Positions 24,315-35,604 of a stretch of 64,000 nt of DNA are shown here, piece after piece (position 1 is the stretch's first letter; each line of letters begins with the position of its first letter). Position numbers and translations under genes: made by a program. The notes below the pieces were generated by a model. It did not search any database, was not told where the DNA came from, and was given only the letters and a program-made list of their open reading frames with translations. This DNA comes from an uncultured Paracoccaceae bacterium (GTDB lineage Bacteria > Pseudomonadota > Alphaproteobacteria > Rhodobacterales > Rhodobacteraceae), in contig CANNFR010000014.1 in NCBI GenBank assembly GCA_947503935.1, positions 16,344 to 80,343 on the forward strand, read 5' to 3'.

Positions 24315-24335
24315 GTGTGGGAATAGGTGTGGGAA
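24315..24335. promoter_or_regulatory. Paired TGTGGGAA motifs, probable recombinase arm sites (right)
   Basis: TGTGGGAA at 24316-24323 and 24328-24335, starts 12 bp apart, the same spacing and orientation as the pair at 5677-5696 beside the left attachment site. The pair lies 56 bp inside the right repeat. Confidence 0.5.
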
Positions 24336-24390
24336 CGAAATTATAAAATGATTATTATTACATATTTTTCAATAATTTACGAAAGATTTA

Positions 24391-24404
24391 TGGCGGAGAG
24401 ACAG
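24391..24404. repeat. Right attachment site core, within tRNA-Ser
   Basis: TGGCGGAGAGACAG, identical to 5533-5546. It covers the CCA end, the discriminator base, the acceptor 3' strand and the first T-arm bases of tRNA-Ser, so integration leaves a working tRNA on this side. Confidence 0.85.
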
Positions 24405-24480
24405 GGATTCGAACCCTGGGAACCCGTGAAGGCTCAACGGTTTTCGAGACCGCCCCGTTCGACCACTCCGGCACCTCTCC
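24391..24480 (-). tRNA. tRNA-Ser (anticodon CGA)
   Basis: A 90-base gene on the minus strand with encoded CCA. The acceptor arms GGAGAGG and TCTCTCC pair (one G-T). The anticodon loop is CTCGAAA, giving CGA, which reads UCG codons. GGTTCGAATCC forms the T arm, and a long variable arm marks a class II serine tRNA. It is intact despite island integration at its 3' end. Confidence 0.95.
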
Positions 24481-24675
24481 GCGTCAGGGGTCTTGCGGGG
24501 GGCGATCTAGCGGCTTGGATGCGGCTCTGCAACTGTTTTTCGCGCAGGCGAGAGAGTGCGATGCTGCCGAGCGTCGGGCAAAGCGGGTAAATCTGCCGTG
24601 ACAGATCAGCCCCGTGGGTTGGAATTTCGGGCGCCAATGCGTAGATCAGGGGCAGATCATCGAAGGACATATGCA

Positions 24676-25503
24676 ATGCTGCGCCCGATCCTTGCCGTTT
24701 TCGCGACCAGCTTGGCCTTGGCGGGGCCCTTGCTGGCGCAATCCCAAGCGCGGATTCAGCCGCTTTATGACGCGCTGGCCTTGCCAGAATTGGTTGAGAT
24801 CATGCGCGAGGAGGGGATCGGCTACGGCACCGAGCTTGAGCAGGAATTGTTCCCGCGTCGGGGGGGAGAGGCCTGGGCCGAAACCGTCCAGACGATTTAC
24901 AGCCTCGACCGCATGGAACGCGCGATCATGACGGCGCTTGACGCGGAATTGTCGGAGGGCGCAATCGAAGAGATCACGGAATTCTTCGAAAGTGAGGCGG
25001 GCCAGCAGATCGTCGCCTACGAAGTGGCTGCGCGCCGTGCCCTGATGGATGAGGCCGTGGAAGAGGCGGCATCGGTCGGCTGGATGGAGATGCAGTCCGA
25101 AGGCGGCGACCGCTGGGACCTCTTGGCGGAGTTTGCCGAGACCAACGACCTGATCGAATCGAATGTGGCCGGCGCCATGACCTCGAACTACGCCTTCTAC
25201 ATGGGGCTGGTCGACGGACAGGCCTTCGATTTCGAGATGACCGAGAATGACGTCCTGATGGATGTCTGGAGCCAGGAGCAGGACATCCGCGAAGAGACGA
25301 CCGATTGGGTCTATTCCTTCACCTCTCTGGCCTATCAGCCTCTGACGGATGAAGAATTCCGGGCCTATGTGGAATTTACGGCAACGCCCGAGGGGCAGGC
25401 GCTGAATGCGGCGCTCTTTTCATCGTTCAACGCGCTTTTTGCCGATATCAGCCGTGATCTGGGGCTGGGGGCGTCGCGGTTTCTGAGCGGTCAGGATATC
25501 TGA
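24676..25503 (+). CDS. Exported DUF2059-type protein
   Basis: A 275-aa protein with an N-terminal signal peptide (MLRPILAVFATSLALAGPLL, cleavage likely after LAQ), so periplasmic. The C-terminal part (FRAYVEFTATPEGQALNAAL, SFNALFADISRDLG) fits DUF2059, a helical domain of unknown function. The ATG at 24676 was chosen because the signal peptide begins there and AAGGA precedes it; the frame extends 40 codons upstream through the tRNA leader without similarity. It is transcribed toward rplU, but a separate promoter follows it. Confidence 0.75.
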   Translation: MLRPILAVFATSLALAGPLLAQSQARIQPLYDALALPELVEIMREEGIGYGTELEQELFPRRGGEAWAETVQTIYSLDRMERAIMTALDAELSEGAIEEITEFFESEAGQQIVAYEVAARRALMDEAVEEAASVGWMEMQSEGGDRWDLLAEFAETNDLIESNVAGAMTSNYAFYMGLVDGQAFDFEMTENDVLMDVWSQEQDIREETTDWVYSFTSLAYQPLTDEEFRAYVEFTATPEGQALNAALFSSFNALFADISRDLGLGASRFLSGQDI

Positions 25504-25525
25504 GCCCTTTGCGCCAAAGCGGCGC

Positions 25526-25554
25526 TTGACAGGCGCCGCCGCTTCATGGATAAG
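25526..25554 (+). promoter_or_regulatory. Predicted promoter of rplU-rpmA
   Basis: TTGACA (25526-25531) and GATAAG (25549-25554) are separated by 17 bases, a good housekeeping-type promoter about 135 bases before rplU. The resulting leader of over 100 bases contains GC-rich inverted repeats, leaving room for autoregulation, but no known leader motif was recognised. Confidence 0.55.
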
Positions 25555-25687
25555 CCCGCATCTCCGCGGGTCGTATAGGCCTCGCGGCACGTTTCAATGA
25601 TGTCCCCGATGCGGGGCACGCCGTCCGAGGCAGATGAACGCCGGGCAACCGGGGCCACAGGATGCGGGTAAGAAGAAGGAAAGACCC

Positions 25688-26416
25688 ATGTTTGCGGTTA
25701 TGAAAACCGGCGGCAAGCAATACCGCGTTCAGGCGGGCGACGTGCTTCGCCTGGAAAAGCTGGCGGCCGATGCCGGTGACAAAATCCAGTTCAATGACAT
25801 CCTGATGGTCGGTGGCGACAGCCCCGTCGTCGGTGCGCCTTTCGTGTCTGGCGCGGCTGTGCAGGCCGAGGTCATCGACCAGATTCGCGGCGAAAAGCTG
25901 ATCCATTTCGTCAAGCGCCGCCGGAAGCACGGCTCGCAGCGCACAAAGGGCCACCGCCAGTATCTGACGCTGGTCAAGGTGACCGACATCCTGGAAAAGG
26001 GTGGCGACAAGTCGGGCGTGAGGGCCGCAATCGGGGCCGGGTCGATCCCGGCGGCCGAAAAGAAGGCCGCCAAGGCGGAGGCGGCCGAGAAGAAGGCCGC
26101 GCCGAAGAAGGCCGAGGCCAAAAAGCCCGCTGCCAAGAAAGCCGAGGCGCCGAAAGCCGCCGCCAAGGAAAAGGCAGCCCCTGCCAAGGCCGAGAAGAAG
26201 GCCGCGCCCAAGGCCGGCAATGATGACCTCAAGCAGCTGTCGGGCGTAGGCCCCGCGCTGGAGAAAAAGCTGCATGCCGCCGGTGTGACCAGCTTTGCCC
26301 AGATCGCGGCCTGGACCGAGGCGGACATCGCCGAGTTTGACGAGAAACTGTCGTTCAAAGGCCGGATCGAGCGTGAAGGCTGGGTCGCACAAGCCAAAGA
26401 ACTGACCGGTAAGTAA
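25688..26416 (+). CDS. rplU: 50S ribosomal protein L21 with C-terminal HhH extension
   Basis: A 242-aa protein. Residues 1-103 are a standard L21 ([33 protein letters not shown]). Then follow about 70 residues of a Lys/Ala/Glu-rich low-complexity linker and a terminal helix-hairpin-helix-like domain ([20 protein letters not shown], about 181-242). Ordinary L21 is about 100 aa. Extended forms are known in Rhodobacteraceae. The tail may contact rRNA or other nucleic acid. The start at 25688 matches the family N-terminus and follows AAGGAAAG. rpmA lies 14 bases downstream. Confidence 0.95.
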   Translation: MFAVMKTGGKQYRVQAGDVLRLEKLAADAGDKIQFNDILMVGGDSPVVGAPFVSGAAVQAEVIDQIRGEKLIHFVKRRRKHGSQRTKGHRQYLTLVKVTDILEKGGDKSGVRAAIGAGSIPAAEKKAAKAEAAEKKAAPKKAEAKKPAAKKAEAPKAAAKEKAAPAKAEKKAAPKAGNDDLKQLSGVGPALEKKLHAAGVTSFAQIAAWTEADIAEFDEKLSFKGRIEREGWVAQAKELTGK

Positions 26417-26430
26417 GGAGCAAGGACCCC

Positions 26431-26700
26431 ATGGCACACAAAAAAGCAGGCGGTTCCTCCCGCAACGGGCGCGACAGCGCCGGACGCCGTCTTGGCGTCA
26501 AACTCTTCGGCGGTCAGGAAGCGATCCCCGGCAATATCATCGTGCGTCAGCGCGGCACCAAATGGTGGCCGGGCAATGGCGTCGGCATGGGCCGCGATCA
26601 CACGATCTTCGCCACTGTCGAGGGCCGCGTGACCTTCCACAAGGGCCTCAAAGGCCGCACGTTCATTTCGGTTCTCCCAGCGGCGGAGGCCGCCGAGTAA
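26431..26700 (+). CDS. rpmA: 50S ribosomal protein L27
   Basis: An 89-aa protein with the L27 signature ([40 protein letters not shown]). It lies near the peptidyl-transferase centre and helps position tRNA. No N-terminal extension needing processing is present. It is co-transcribed with rplU and followed by a strong intrinsic terminator. Confidence 0.97.
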   Translation: MAHKKAGGSSRNGRDSAGRRLGVKLFGGQEAIPGNIIVRQRGTKWWPGNGVGMGRDHTIFATVEGRVTFHKGLKGRTFISVLPAAEAAE

Positions 26701-26728
26701 GCCGAAACCTCAGAACGCTTCTAGATGC

Positions 26729-26766
26729 GGGGGATCGGCCAGGGCGCCGATCCCCCGTTTTCGTTT
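26729..26766 (+). terminator. Intrinsic terminator of rplU-rpmA
   Basis: A perfect 11-bp stem (GGGGGATCGGC at 26729-26739 with GCCGATCCCCC at 26746-26756) and 6-base loop, followed by GTTTTCGTTT. It is the clearest rho-independent terminator in the window. Confidence 0.9.
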
Positions 26767-26931
26767 CAAACGCCTTGTTTGCAAAGGCCGAACGCAGGTC
26801 AGAATGTGGCCTTAGTGTCGCCCCGGTTGCACGACAGGGTATCGGTCACCATCTCTGTTCAGGGGAGCAAGGGGATGGCAAGCGGGGCGCATTTCGCCCT
26901 GAACGGCAATCGCGGCGGAGGAGGACGCCTG

Positions 26932-27474
26932 ATGAAACATGGAACCATTGGCATGGCATTGCCCGTGATCCCGGCCGACCGCTTTGTGCTGCGGCCGCTC
27001 AGGTCGTCCGATGCGGGGCTGATCCAGCTCTACGCATCCGACAGGCGTGTGGCCGAGATGACAACGACCATTCCCCATCCTTATCCGCCGGGCGCGGCCG
27101 AGGCCTTCGTCTCGCGGACGTTGGCCGAGACCGATGCGCGCGCGGTCTGGGCGCTTGATGCCAGCGCCCATGGCTCGTCCGAGCTTCTGGGCCTGATCTC
27201 GCTCGACCGGCTTGATCGCGATCAGGCCGAGGTGGGTTATTGGGTGGCCCCCGCGCTCTGGAACGCGGGCTACGCGTCCGAGGCTGTGGGCGCGATCGTC
27301 ACGGCGAACCCGCTGACCTCGAAAGCGTTGTTTGCGACCGTCTTTCAGGACAATCCCGGATCGGCTCGCGTGCTGACCAATGCGGGCTTCGAATATGTCG
27401 GCGACGCCGAGGCCCATTCGGTGGCCCGCGGCGCGAACGTGCCGACCTGGACCTATATCCGCAAGCTGGGGTGA
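26932..27474 (+). CDS. GNAT acetyltransferase (RimJ/RimL-type)
   Basis: A 180-aa protein with the GNAT fold of ribosomal-protein-type N-acetyltransferases (RFVLRPLRSSDAGLIQLYAS, YWVAPALWNAGYASEAV as acetyl-CoA-binding segment, NPGSARVLTNAGFEYVG). The ATG at 26932 is supported by GGAGGAGG just upstream. The substrate is unknown. It is followed 4 bases later by a tandem GNAT gene and then obgE, an arrangement suggesting one transcript. Confidence 0.85.
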   Translation: MKHGTIGMALPVIPADRFVLRPLRSSDAGLIQLYASDRRVAEMTTTIPHPYPPGAAEAFVSRTLAETDARAVWALDASAHGSSELLGLISLDRLDRDQAEVGYWVAPALWNAGYASEAVGAIVTANPLTSKALFATVFQDNPGSARVLTNAGFEYVGDAEAHSVARGANVPTWTYIRKLG

Positions 27475-27478
27475 CACC

Positions 27479-30671
<3,193 letters not shown>

Positions 30672-30701
30672 GATGCACGGCAAAGATCGGGAGCTTCAGC
30701 G

Positions 30702-31955
30702 ATGAAGGACATGGAAAACGCCGCAGCCCTTGTCGAGGATCTGGGCCGCCGTGCCCGGGCGGCGGCGGCCGAGCTGGCTTTTGCGCCCGCCGCCCAGAAA
30801 GAGGCGGCTCTGAAGGCTGCGGCCGATGCGGTCTTGGAGGGCCGCGCCGAGATCCTTGCGGCCAATGCCAAGGACATGGCCTATGGTCGCGAGAAGGGCC
30901 TGACGAATGCGATGCAGGACCGTCTGCTGCTGACCGAGGATCGCATTCAGGGCATCGCCGAAGGCTTGCGCGCGGTCGCCGCGCAGGACGATCCCGTAGG
31001 ATCGGTGATGGCCGAGTGGGACATGCCCTCGGGCCTGCATATCCAGCGCGTGCGCACGCCTTTGGGCGTGGTCGGCGTGATCTATGAAAGCCGCCCGAAC
31101 GTCACTGCCGATGCTGGTGCGCTCTGCCTGAAATCGGGCAATGCAGTGATCTTGCGCGGCGGGTCGGAGAGTTTCCATTCCTCGCAGGCGCTCCATGCCT
31201 GCCTGGCGCGCGGCCTGCGCGATGTCGGGCTGCCCGAAGACGCGATCCAGCTTGTCCCCACGCGCGACCGCGAGGCAGTGGCCGAGATGCTGCGCGCAAC
31301 AGCCTATATCGATGTGATCGTGCCCCGTGGCGGCAAGGGTCTGGTGGGGCTGGTGCAGCGTGAGGCGCGGGTCCCGGTGTTCGCGCATCTGGAAGGCATC
31401 TGCCACGTCTATGTCGACCGCGACGCCGACGCTGAGAAGGCCCGCGCGATCGTGCTGAACGCCAAGACCCGGCGCACCGGTATCTGCGGTGCCGCCGAAT
31501 GCCTGCTGATCGACCGCGCCGTTGCCGATACTCTGGGCCGCCAGCTGATCGACGATCTGATCGCGGCGGGGGTCGAGGTGCGCGCCGAGGGGATCGAAGG
31601 CTCGCACGCCGCGGATGCGGAGGATTTCGGGCGCGAATTCCTCGATATGATCATCGCGGCCCGCGTGGTGGATGGCGTGGATGCGGCCATCGCCCATATC
31701 CGCACCTACGGCTCAAGCCATACCGAGGCGATCCTGACCGAGAATGATGCAACCGCCCAGCGGTTCTTCGACCGGCTCGACAGTGCGATCCTGATCCGCA
31801 ACGCCTCAACCCAGTTCGCCGATGGTGGTGAGTTCGGCATGGGCGCCGAGATCGGCATCGCCACCGGCAAGATGCATGCCCGCGGACCTGTGGGGGCCGA
31901 GCAGCTGACCAGTTTCAAATATCTCGTGACCGGCGACGGAACCGTGCGCCCCTAA
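30702..31955 (+). CDS. proA: Gamma-glutamyl phosphate reductase
   Basis: A 417-aa NADPH-dependent enzyme of the aldehyde dehydrogenase superfamily that reduces the ProB product to glutamate 5-semialdehyde. Family blocks include [19 protein letters not shown], the catalytic Cys in [15 protein letters not shown], and the C-terminal [15 protein letters not shown]. An alternative ATG lies three codons in; the first is used because GGAG stands at suitable distance. It converges with chpT. Confidence 0.96.
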   Translation: MKDMENAAALVEDLGRRARAAAAELAFAPAAQKEAALKAAADAVLEGRAEILAANAKDMAYGREKGLTNAMQDRLLLTEDRIQGIAEGLRAVAAQDDPVGSVMAEWDMPSGLHIQRVRTPLGVVGVIYESRPNVTADAGALCLKSGNAVILRGGSESFHSSQALHACLARGLRDVGLPEDAIQLVPTRDREAVAEMLRATAYIDVIVPRGGKGLVGLVQREARVPVFAHLEGICHVYVDRDADAEKARAIVLNAKTRRTGICGAAECLLIDRAVADTLGRQLIDDLIAAGVEVRAEGIEGSHAADAEDFGREFLDMIIAARVVDGVDAAIAHIRTYGSSHTEAILTENDATAQRFFDRLDSAILIRNASTQFADGGEFGMGAEIGIATGKMHARGPVGAEQLTSFKYLVTGDGTVRP

Positions 31956-31978
31956 GGCAGAAATCGATAAGCCTGATG

Positions 31979-32025
31979 CGACCTCCTGCGGGTTAAATTG
32001 ATCTCACTCTAGAATTCCAGAGTGA
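31979..32025. repeat. 29-bp dispersed repeat (copy 1) and stem-loop between proA and chpT
   Basis: Bases 31979-32007 match 63287-63315 at 24 of 29 positions, with CTCCTGCGG and ATCTCAC conserved. The copy runs into a hairpin, TCACTCT (32004-32010) with AGAGTGA (32019-32025), that includes the chpT stop codon. There is no T-run. It may form the shared 3' end of two convergent transcripts. Confidence 0.5.
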
Positions 32026-32644
32026 TCTGGCTTTCAGCCAACCTGGCCGTGATCTTGCGCCCGATCCCGGCCGCCGCCCTCGGGGCCAGCGCGAATTGCA
32101 CCTCGGCCGGGCGCAGCGTTTCAGGCAGCGCCTTCCCGTCAAGCAGCGACCAAAGCGCGGCGTCTGCTTGCAGACGGTCGGACGAGACCTCGACCCGCCA
32201 GGCGTCACCATTGGCCGAAACGTGCACATCGCCGCCGCGCGGCAGGGCCGTCTCGATGCATTGCAGCAACAGGAAGGCGACCTTGACCAGAATGCGCGGC
32301 TGATCCTCGGCGATGCTCCAATCGACATTCATACGGCTGTCGCCGAACGTGTCGGCCAGGATCAGGGCCGTCTCGCTGCGGCCCAGCATCTGATTTGGGC
32401 TGGCCACGCCGAACGCCACGCGGAAGAACCGCAGCCGCGCCGCCGCATGGGCCACGCTTTCGGACACCAGCGCGATTTCCGGCCCGTCGGGATCGACCGG
32501 GGCCATCGACAACAGCTCAACACCGTTTGAGATCGCGCCAACCGGATTAACCAGATCGTGGCAGATGCGTGAGCCGATCAGGGCGGCCAATGCGCCCGCC
32601 TCATTGACAAGGGTGGCGTCGTCGTCAAGGTCGGCAAGTGTCAT
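32009..32644 (-). CDS. chpT: Histidine phosphotransferase ChpT
   Basis: A 211-aa protein resembling a histidine kinase dimerisation domain with a degenerate ATPase domain. The phospho-accepting His is in SRICHDLVNPVGAISNGVEL (residue 29). In alphaproteobacteria ChpT relays phosphate from CckA to CtrA and CpdR, controlling cell cycle, motility or gene-transfer-agent genes. The ATG at 32644 is used because the four-helix bundle begins shortly after; a longer upstream frame overlaps the divergent DUF3553 gene. Confidence 0.88.
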   Translation of the reverse strand: MTLADLDDDATLVNEAGALAALIGSRICHDLVNPVGAISNGVELLSMAPVDPDGPEIALVSESVAHAAARLRFFRVAFGVASPNQMLGRSETALILADTFGDSRMNVDWSIAEDQPRILVKVAFLLLQCIETALPRGGDVHVSANGDAWRVEVSSDRLQADAALWSLLDGKALPETLRPAEVQFALAPRAAAGIGRKITARLAESQITLEF

Positions 32645-32674
32645 GAGGTTGGCACCTTTTGGAAGGGATGGGTC

Positions 32675-32860
32675 ATGAAGGGGATGAATGCGGTGCTTGA
32701 GCCGGGCATGCTGGTCCGCCATCCCGGCCGCGAGGATTGGGGCCTCGGCCAGGTGCAGTCTGTCATCAACGGACGCATCACCGTGAATTTCGAGCATGAA
32801 GGCAAGGTGACGATCGATGGGGCTGTGGTAGAGCTCATGCCGGTGATCGGTTCTTCCTGA
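32675..32860 (+). CDS. DUF3553 small protein
   Basis: A 61-aa protein (GMLVRHPGREDWGLGQVQSV, GRITVNFEHEGKVTI) of the DUF3553 family, a beta-rich fold like CarD/UvrD-tail-type Tudor domains. Function unknown. It is often found beside chpT in this group, as here, divergently with a 30-base gap. GGAAGGG before the ATG supports the start. Confidence 0.85.
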   Translation: MKGMNAVLEPGMLVRHPGREDWGLGQVQSVINGRITVNFEHEGKVTIDGAVVELMPVIGSS

Positions 32861-32979
32861 TCTGTTTCAACCCTAAGATGCATCCGCCAGCGGTCAAGCC
32901 CCGCATCTGTTGCCAAGCGGGGGGAGGCCCCTTAGAACCCGGCAACCGCGCCAAGATGGCCAATCGGGGTTAACAAGTC

Positions 32980-33735
32980 ATGAACGCCGCCGCTCCGCAA
33001 TTCGAGGCCCGTCTGGCACGGGATGCGGCCGAGATCCGCGCGGCCCAGGCGCTGCGCTACGAGGTCTTCGTGGCCGAGCTGGGGGGGGACGGCCCGATGG
33101 TCGATCACGGTGCCCGGCTTGAGCAGGACCGGTTTGATCCGCTCTGCGATCACCTGGTACTGCTCGACCGTGGCGCGGTCGTCGGCGTCTATCGCTTGAT
33201 GCGGGGCGATCAGGCGGCCGAGGGGCTGGGGTTCTATTCGGCAAGCGAATACGACCTTGCGCCGCTGACCGCATCCGAACGGCCCTTGCTTGAATTGGGG
33301 CGGTCCTGCCTGCATCGCGATTATCGCGGCGGGGCGGCGATGATGCACCTCTGGGCGGCGCTGGCCGACTACGTGCAGGCGCACGGGATTGAAATTCTGT
33401 TCGGCGTGGCCAGCTTTCACGGCACCGACGTGGCCAAACTGTCCCAGCCCCTGTCGCATCTGCACCATGCCCATCTGGCGCCACCGGCCCTGCGGGTCCG
33501 CGCCCAGCCGCAACACTTCCAGCGGATGGATCTGCTGCCGGCTGACCAGATCGACCGCAAACAGGCGATGCTGGCCACGCCCGCGCTGATCAAGGCCTAT
33601 CTGCGCCTCGGCGGTTTCGTGGGCGAGGGGGCTTTCATCGATCACGCCTTCAACACGACCGATATCTGCCTCGTCATGGATACCGCCAAAATGAATGCCC
33701 GCCAGCGCGGCCTTTATACCAAGGTGCGCGGATGA
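32980..33735 (+). CDS. olsB: L-ornithine N(alpha)-acyltransferase OlsB
   Basis: A 251-aa GNAT-like enzyme that attaches a 3-hydroxyacyl chain from ACP to ornithine, forming lyso-ornithine lipid. Family-like blocks are AAQALRYEVFVAELGGDGP, ERPLLELGRSCLHRDYRGGA and GVASFHGTDVAKLSQPLSHL. Ornithine lipids are common membrane lipids in Rhodobacteraceae, especially under phosphate limitation. The stop overlaps the olsA start by 4 bases. Confidence 0.88.
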   Translation: MNAAAPQFEARLARDAAEIRAAQALRYEVFVAELGGDGPMVDHGARLEQDRFDPLCDHLVLLDRGAVVGVYRLMRGDQAAEGLGFYSASEYDLAPLTASERPLLELGRSCLHRDYRGGAAMMHLWAALADYVQAHGIEILFGVASFHGTDVAKLSQPLSHLHHAHLAPPALRVRAQPQHFQRMDLLPADQIDRKQAMLATPALIKAYLRLGGFVGEGAFIDHAFNTTDICLVMDTAKMNARQRGLYTKVRG

Positions 33736-34550
33736 CCCGTTGGTCCGATGCGCCGCCCCCGCCCGAAGAGCCGCCGATCACGCCGCTCGGCTGGTTGCGA
33801 GTTGGGCTGCGCGGCGGGGCGCTGGCCTTCGTGACCTTCGGATGCCTGATCCTTCTGCTTCTGACCCGGCTGATCGAATGGCCGCTTTGCGGGGTCCGCC
33901 GGCCGGTGACACCCTACATCACCCGGTTCGTCTGCCGGACGGCCTTTCGCATCCTCGGCATGGGCCACACGACGGTCGGGCGGCCCATGGAGCACCACGG
34001 CGCCGTCGTGGCCAACCATGCCTCATGGCTGGATATCTTTGCGCTGAATGCCTGCGACCGGATCTATTTCGTTGCCAAGGCCGAGGTCGCCCGCTGGCCC
34101 GCAATCGGCTGGCTGGCGCGCGCCAATGGTACGGTCTTCATCAACCGCGACCGGGGCGAGGCGAAAAAGCAGAAAGAGATGTTCGAGGCGCGCCTGGATG
34201 CCGGCCACCGCCTGTTGTTTTTCCCCGAGGGCACCTCAACCGACGGCCTTCGCGTTTTGCCCTTCAAGACGACGCTTTTCGCCGCGTTTTTCACGCCTCA
34301 TCTGCGCGAGACCTGCGCCATTCAGCCGGTCACGCTGATCTATACCTCGCCCGAAAGTCATCCACCGGGCTTCTATGGCTGGTGGGGCGAGATGAGCTTT
34401 GGTGGTCATCTGATCAAGACCCTCGCGTCAGCCCGCCAAGGCTCGGTCGAGGTCATTTTTCATGATCCTCTGCCGGTGGCCGACTTCGCCGACCGCAAAG
34501 CCCTCGCCCGCCAGGCGGAAGAGCGGGTGCGCGGCGCCATGCCCGGCTGA
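33732..34550 (+). CDS. olsA: Lyso-ornithine lipid O-acyltransferase OlsA
   Basis: A 272-aa membrane-associated acyltransferase of the PlsC family. The catalytic HxxxxD motif is in VVANHASWLDIFALN, and the substrate-binding motif in FFPEGTSTDGLRVLPFKTT. An N-terminal hydrophobic segment (residues about 27-50) anchors it. It acylates the OlsB product to ornithine lipid. Coupling to olsB separates it from a general PlsC. Confidence 0.85.
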   Translation: MTRWSDAPPPPEEPPITPLGWLRVGLRGGALAFVTFGCLILLLLTRLIEWPLCGVRRPVTPYITRFVCRTAFRILGMGHTTVGRPMEHHGAVVANHASWLDIFALNACDRIYFVAKAEVARWPAIGWLARANGTVFINRDRGEAKKQKEMFEARLDAGHRLLFFPEGTSTDGLRVLPFKTTLFAAFFTPHLRETCAIQPVTLIYTSPESHPPGFYGWWGEMSFGGHLIKTLASARQGSVEVIFHDPLPVADFADRKALARQAEERVRGAMPG

Positions 34551-34565
34551 ACCGCGGTTTTACCG

Positions 34566-35519
34566 TCAACTTGGTATCGTCAAACCCTTCACTGCTTTGG
34601 CCAATTCGGCCTTGCACTGCGCCACCATGAAATCGGTGAAGGCGCGGGTCTTGGGGTCGGCGAGGCGGCGGTGGGGCGTCAGCACGGCAAGTTGCACGGG
34701 CAGGGGCGGGGTCGCCTCGGCCACCGGCACCAGCGCGCCCGATCGCAGATGCTCGGCCACCTCGAACCAGGGTTTCATCGCGATGCCGTGACCCGCCAGG
34801 GCCCAGGCTGTCAGCACATCGCCATCATCGCTTTCAAACGGCCCCCTTACCTCGTAGCGGCGGACGCCATCCGCCGTCTGTAGCGCCCATTGAAACTCGC
34901 GCGCGCCGGGAAAGCGCAAGCTGAGGCAGGCATGGCCATCGCGCAAAAGCGCCTCGCCGCTGTCGGGCGCGCCGTGGGCGGCGATATAGCCGGGCGCGGC
35001 GCAAAGCAGCCGGGGGCATTCGGCGATCACCCGCACCTTCAGGGCGCTGTCCTCCAGCGCTCCGAGGTGAAACGCCACATCCAGCCCCTCGGAGGCCATA
35101 TCGATCGCCCGGTCCGACAGCCTCAGGCGCACGTCGATCAGCGGATGGGCGTCCTTGAAGGCGGGTACGTGCGGCGCGATGAACCGACGCCCCACGCCCA
35201 AAGGGGCGGCCACGAAAATCGTGCCGCGCGGGGTCTGGGCGGCCTCGGCCACGGCCGCTTCGGCCTCGGCAATCGCATCGAGGATCTTCAGCGCGCCGTC
35301 ATAAAACAGCCGGCCGTTATCGGTGGGTTGCAGGCTGCGCGTGGTCCGGTTGAAAAGCCGCACGCCCAGATGCTTTTCCAGCTCGGAGATCCGGGCCGAG
35401 GCGACGGCGGGCGAGGTGCGCTGATCGCGGGCCGCGGCACTCATGCTGCCCAATTCGTAGACACGCACGAACATTCTGACGATATTCACATAGGCCATGG
35501 CGATTATTCGGGCTTCCAT
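34566..35519 (-). CDS. LysR-family transcriptional regulator
   Basis: A 317-aa regulator. The N-terminal winged helix-turn-helix (VRVYELGSMSAAARDQRTSP, then ISELEKHLGVRLFNRTTRSL) is followed by a substrate-binding domain from about residue 95. It is divergent from puuD, so control of urate oxidation is likely; the ligand could be urate. AGGA lies about 5 bases before the ATG at 35519. A second ATG at 35498 gives the more usual N-terminus but lacks a site. Confidence 0.85.
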   Translation of the reverse strand: MEARIIAMAYVNIVRMFVRVYELGSMSAAARDQRTSPAVASARISELEKHLGVRLFNRTTRSLQPTDNGRLFYDGALKILDAIAEAEAAVAEAAQTPRGTIFVAAPLGVGRRFIAPHVPAFKDAHPLIDVRLRLSDRAIDMASEGLDVAFHLGALEDSALKVRVIAECPRLLCAAPGYIAAHGAPDSGEALLRDGHACLSLRFPGAREFQWALQTADGVRRYEVRGPFESDDGDVLTAWALAGHGIAMKPWFEVAEHLRSGALVPVAEATPPLPVQLAVLTPHRRLADPKTRAFTDFMVAQCKAELAKAVKGLTIPS

Positions 35520-35604
35520 GAAAGTCCTGCGGCATTCTTCGACTTAACAGAAAGCTGTCCGCCGGTATAGCGTTGCCACCGGCGCAGAGAAGGGGATCAG
35601 GGCC

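Larger units (their letters stand above)
5533..24404. mobile_element. tRNA-Ser(CGA)-integrated genomic island, about 18.9 kb
   Basis: The island is delimited by 14-bp direct repeats at 5533-5546 and 24391-24404, the latter being the 3' end of an intact tRNA-Ser. Just inside each repeat is a pair of TGTGGGAA motifs with identical 12-bp spacing, and a tyrosine recombinase gene. Between them are a decayed restriction-modification gene, an AT-rich IS-laden cargo region (about 8400-19890), and a higher-GC module (20369-24276) with an unknown two-gene cassette, an excisionase-like gene, an HTH/zinc-ribbon gene and the second recombinase. Removing it would place uraH 12 bp from the tRNA 3' end. Whether it can still excise is unknown. 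Confidence 0.85.

Noticed and set aside
25555..25687. Known riboswitch or ribosomal-protein leader before rplU
   Set aside because: The leader has GC-rich inverted repeats but no motif of a leader or riboswitch class that I can recognise.
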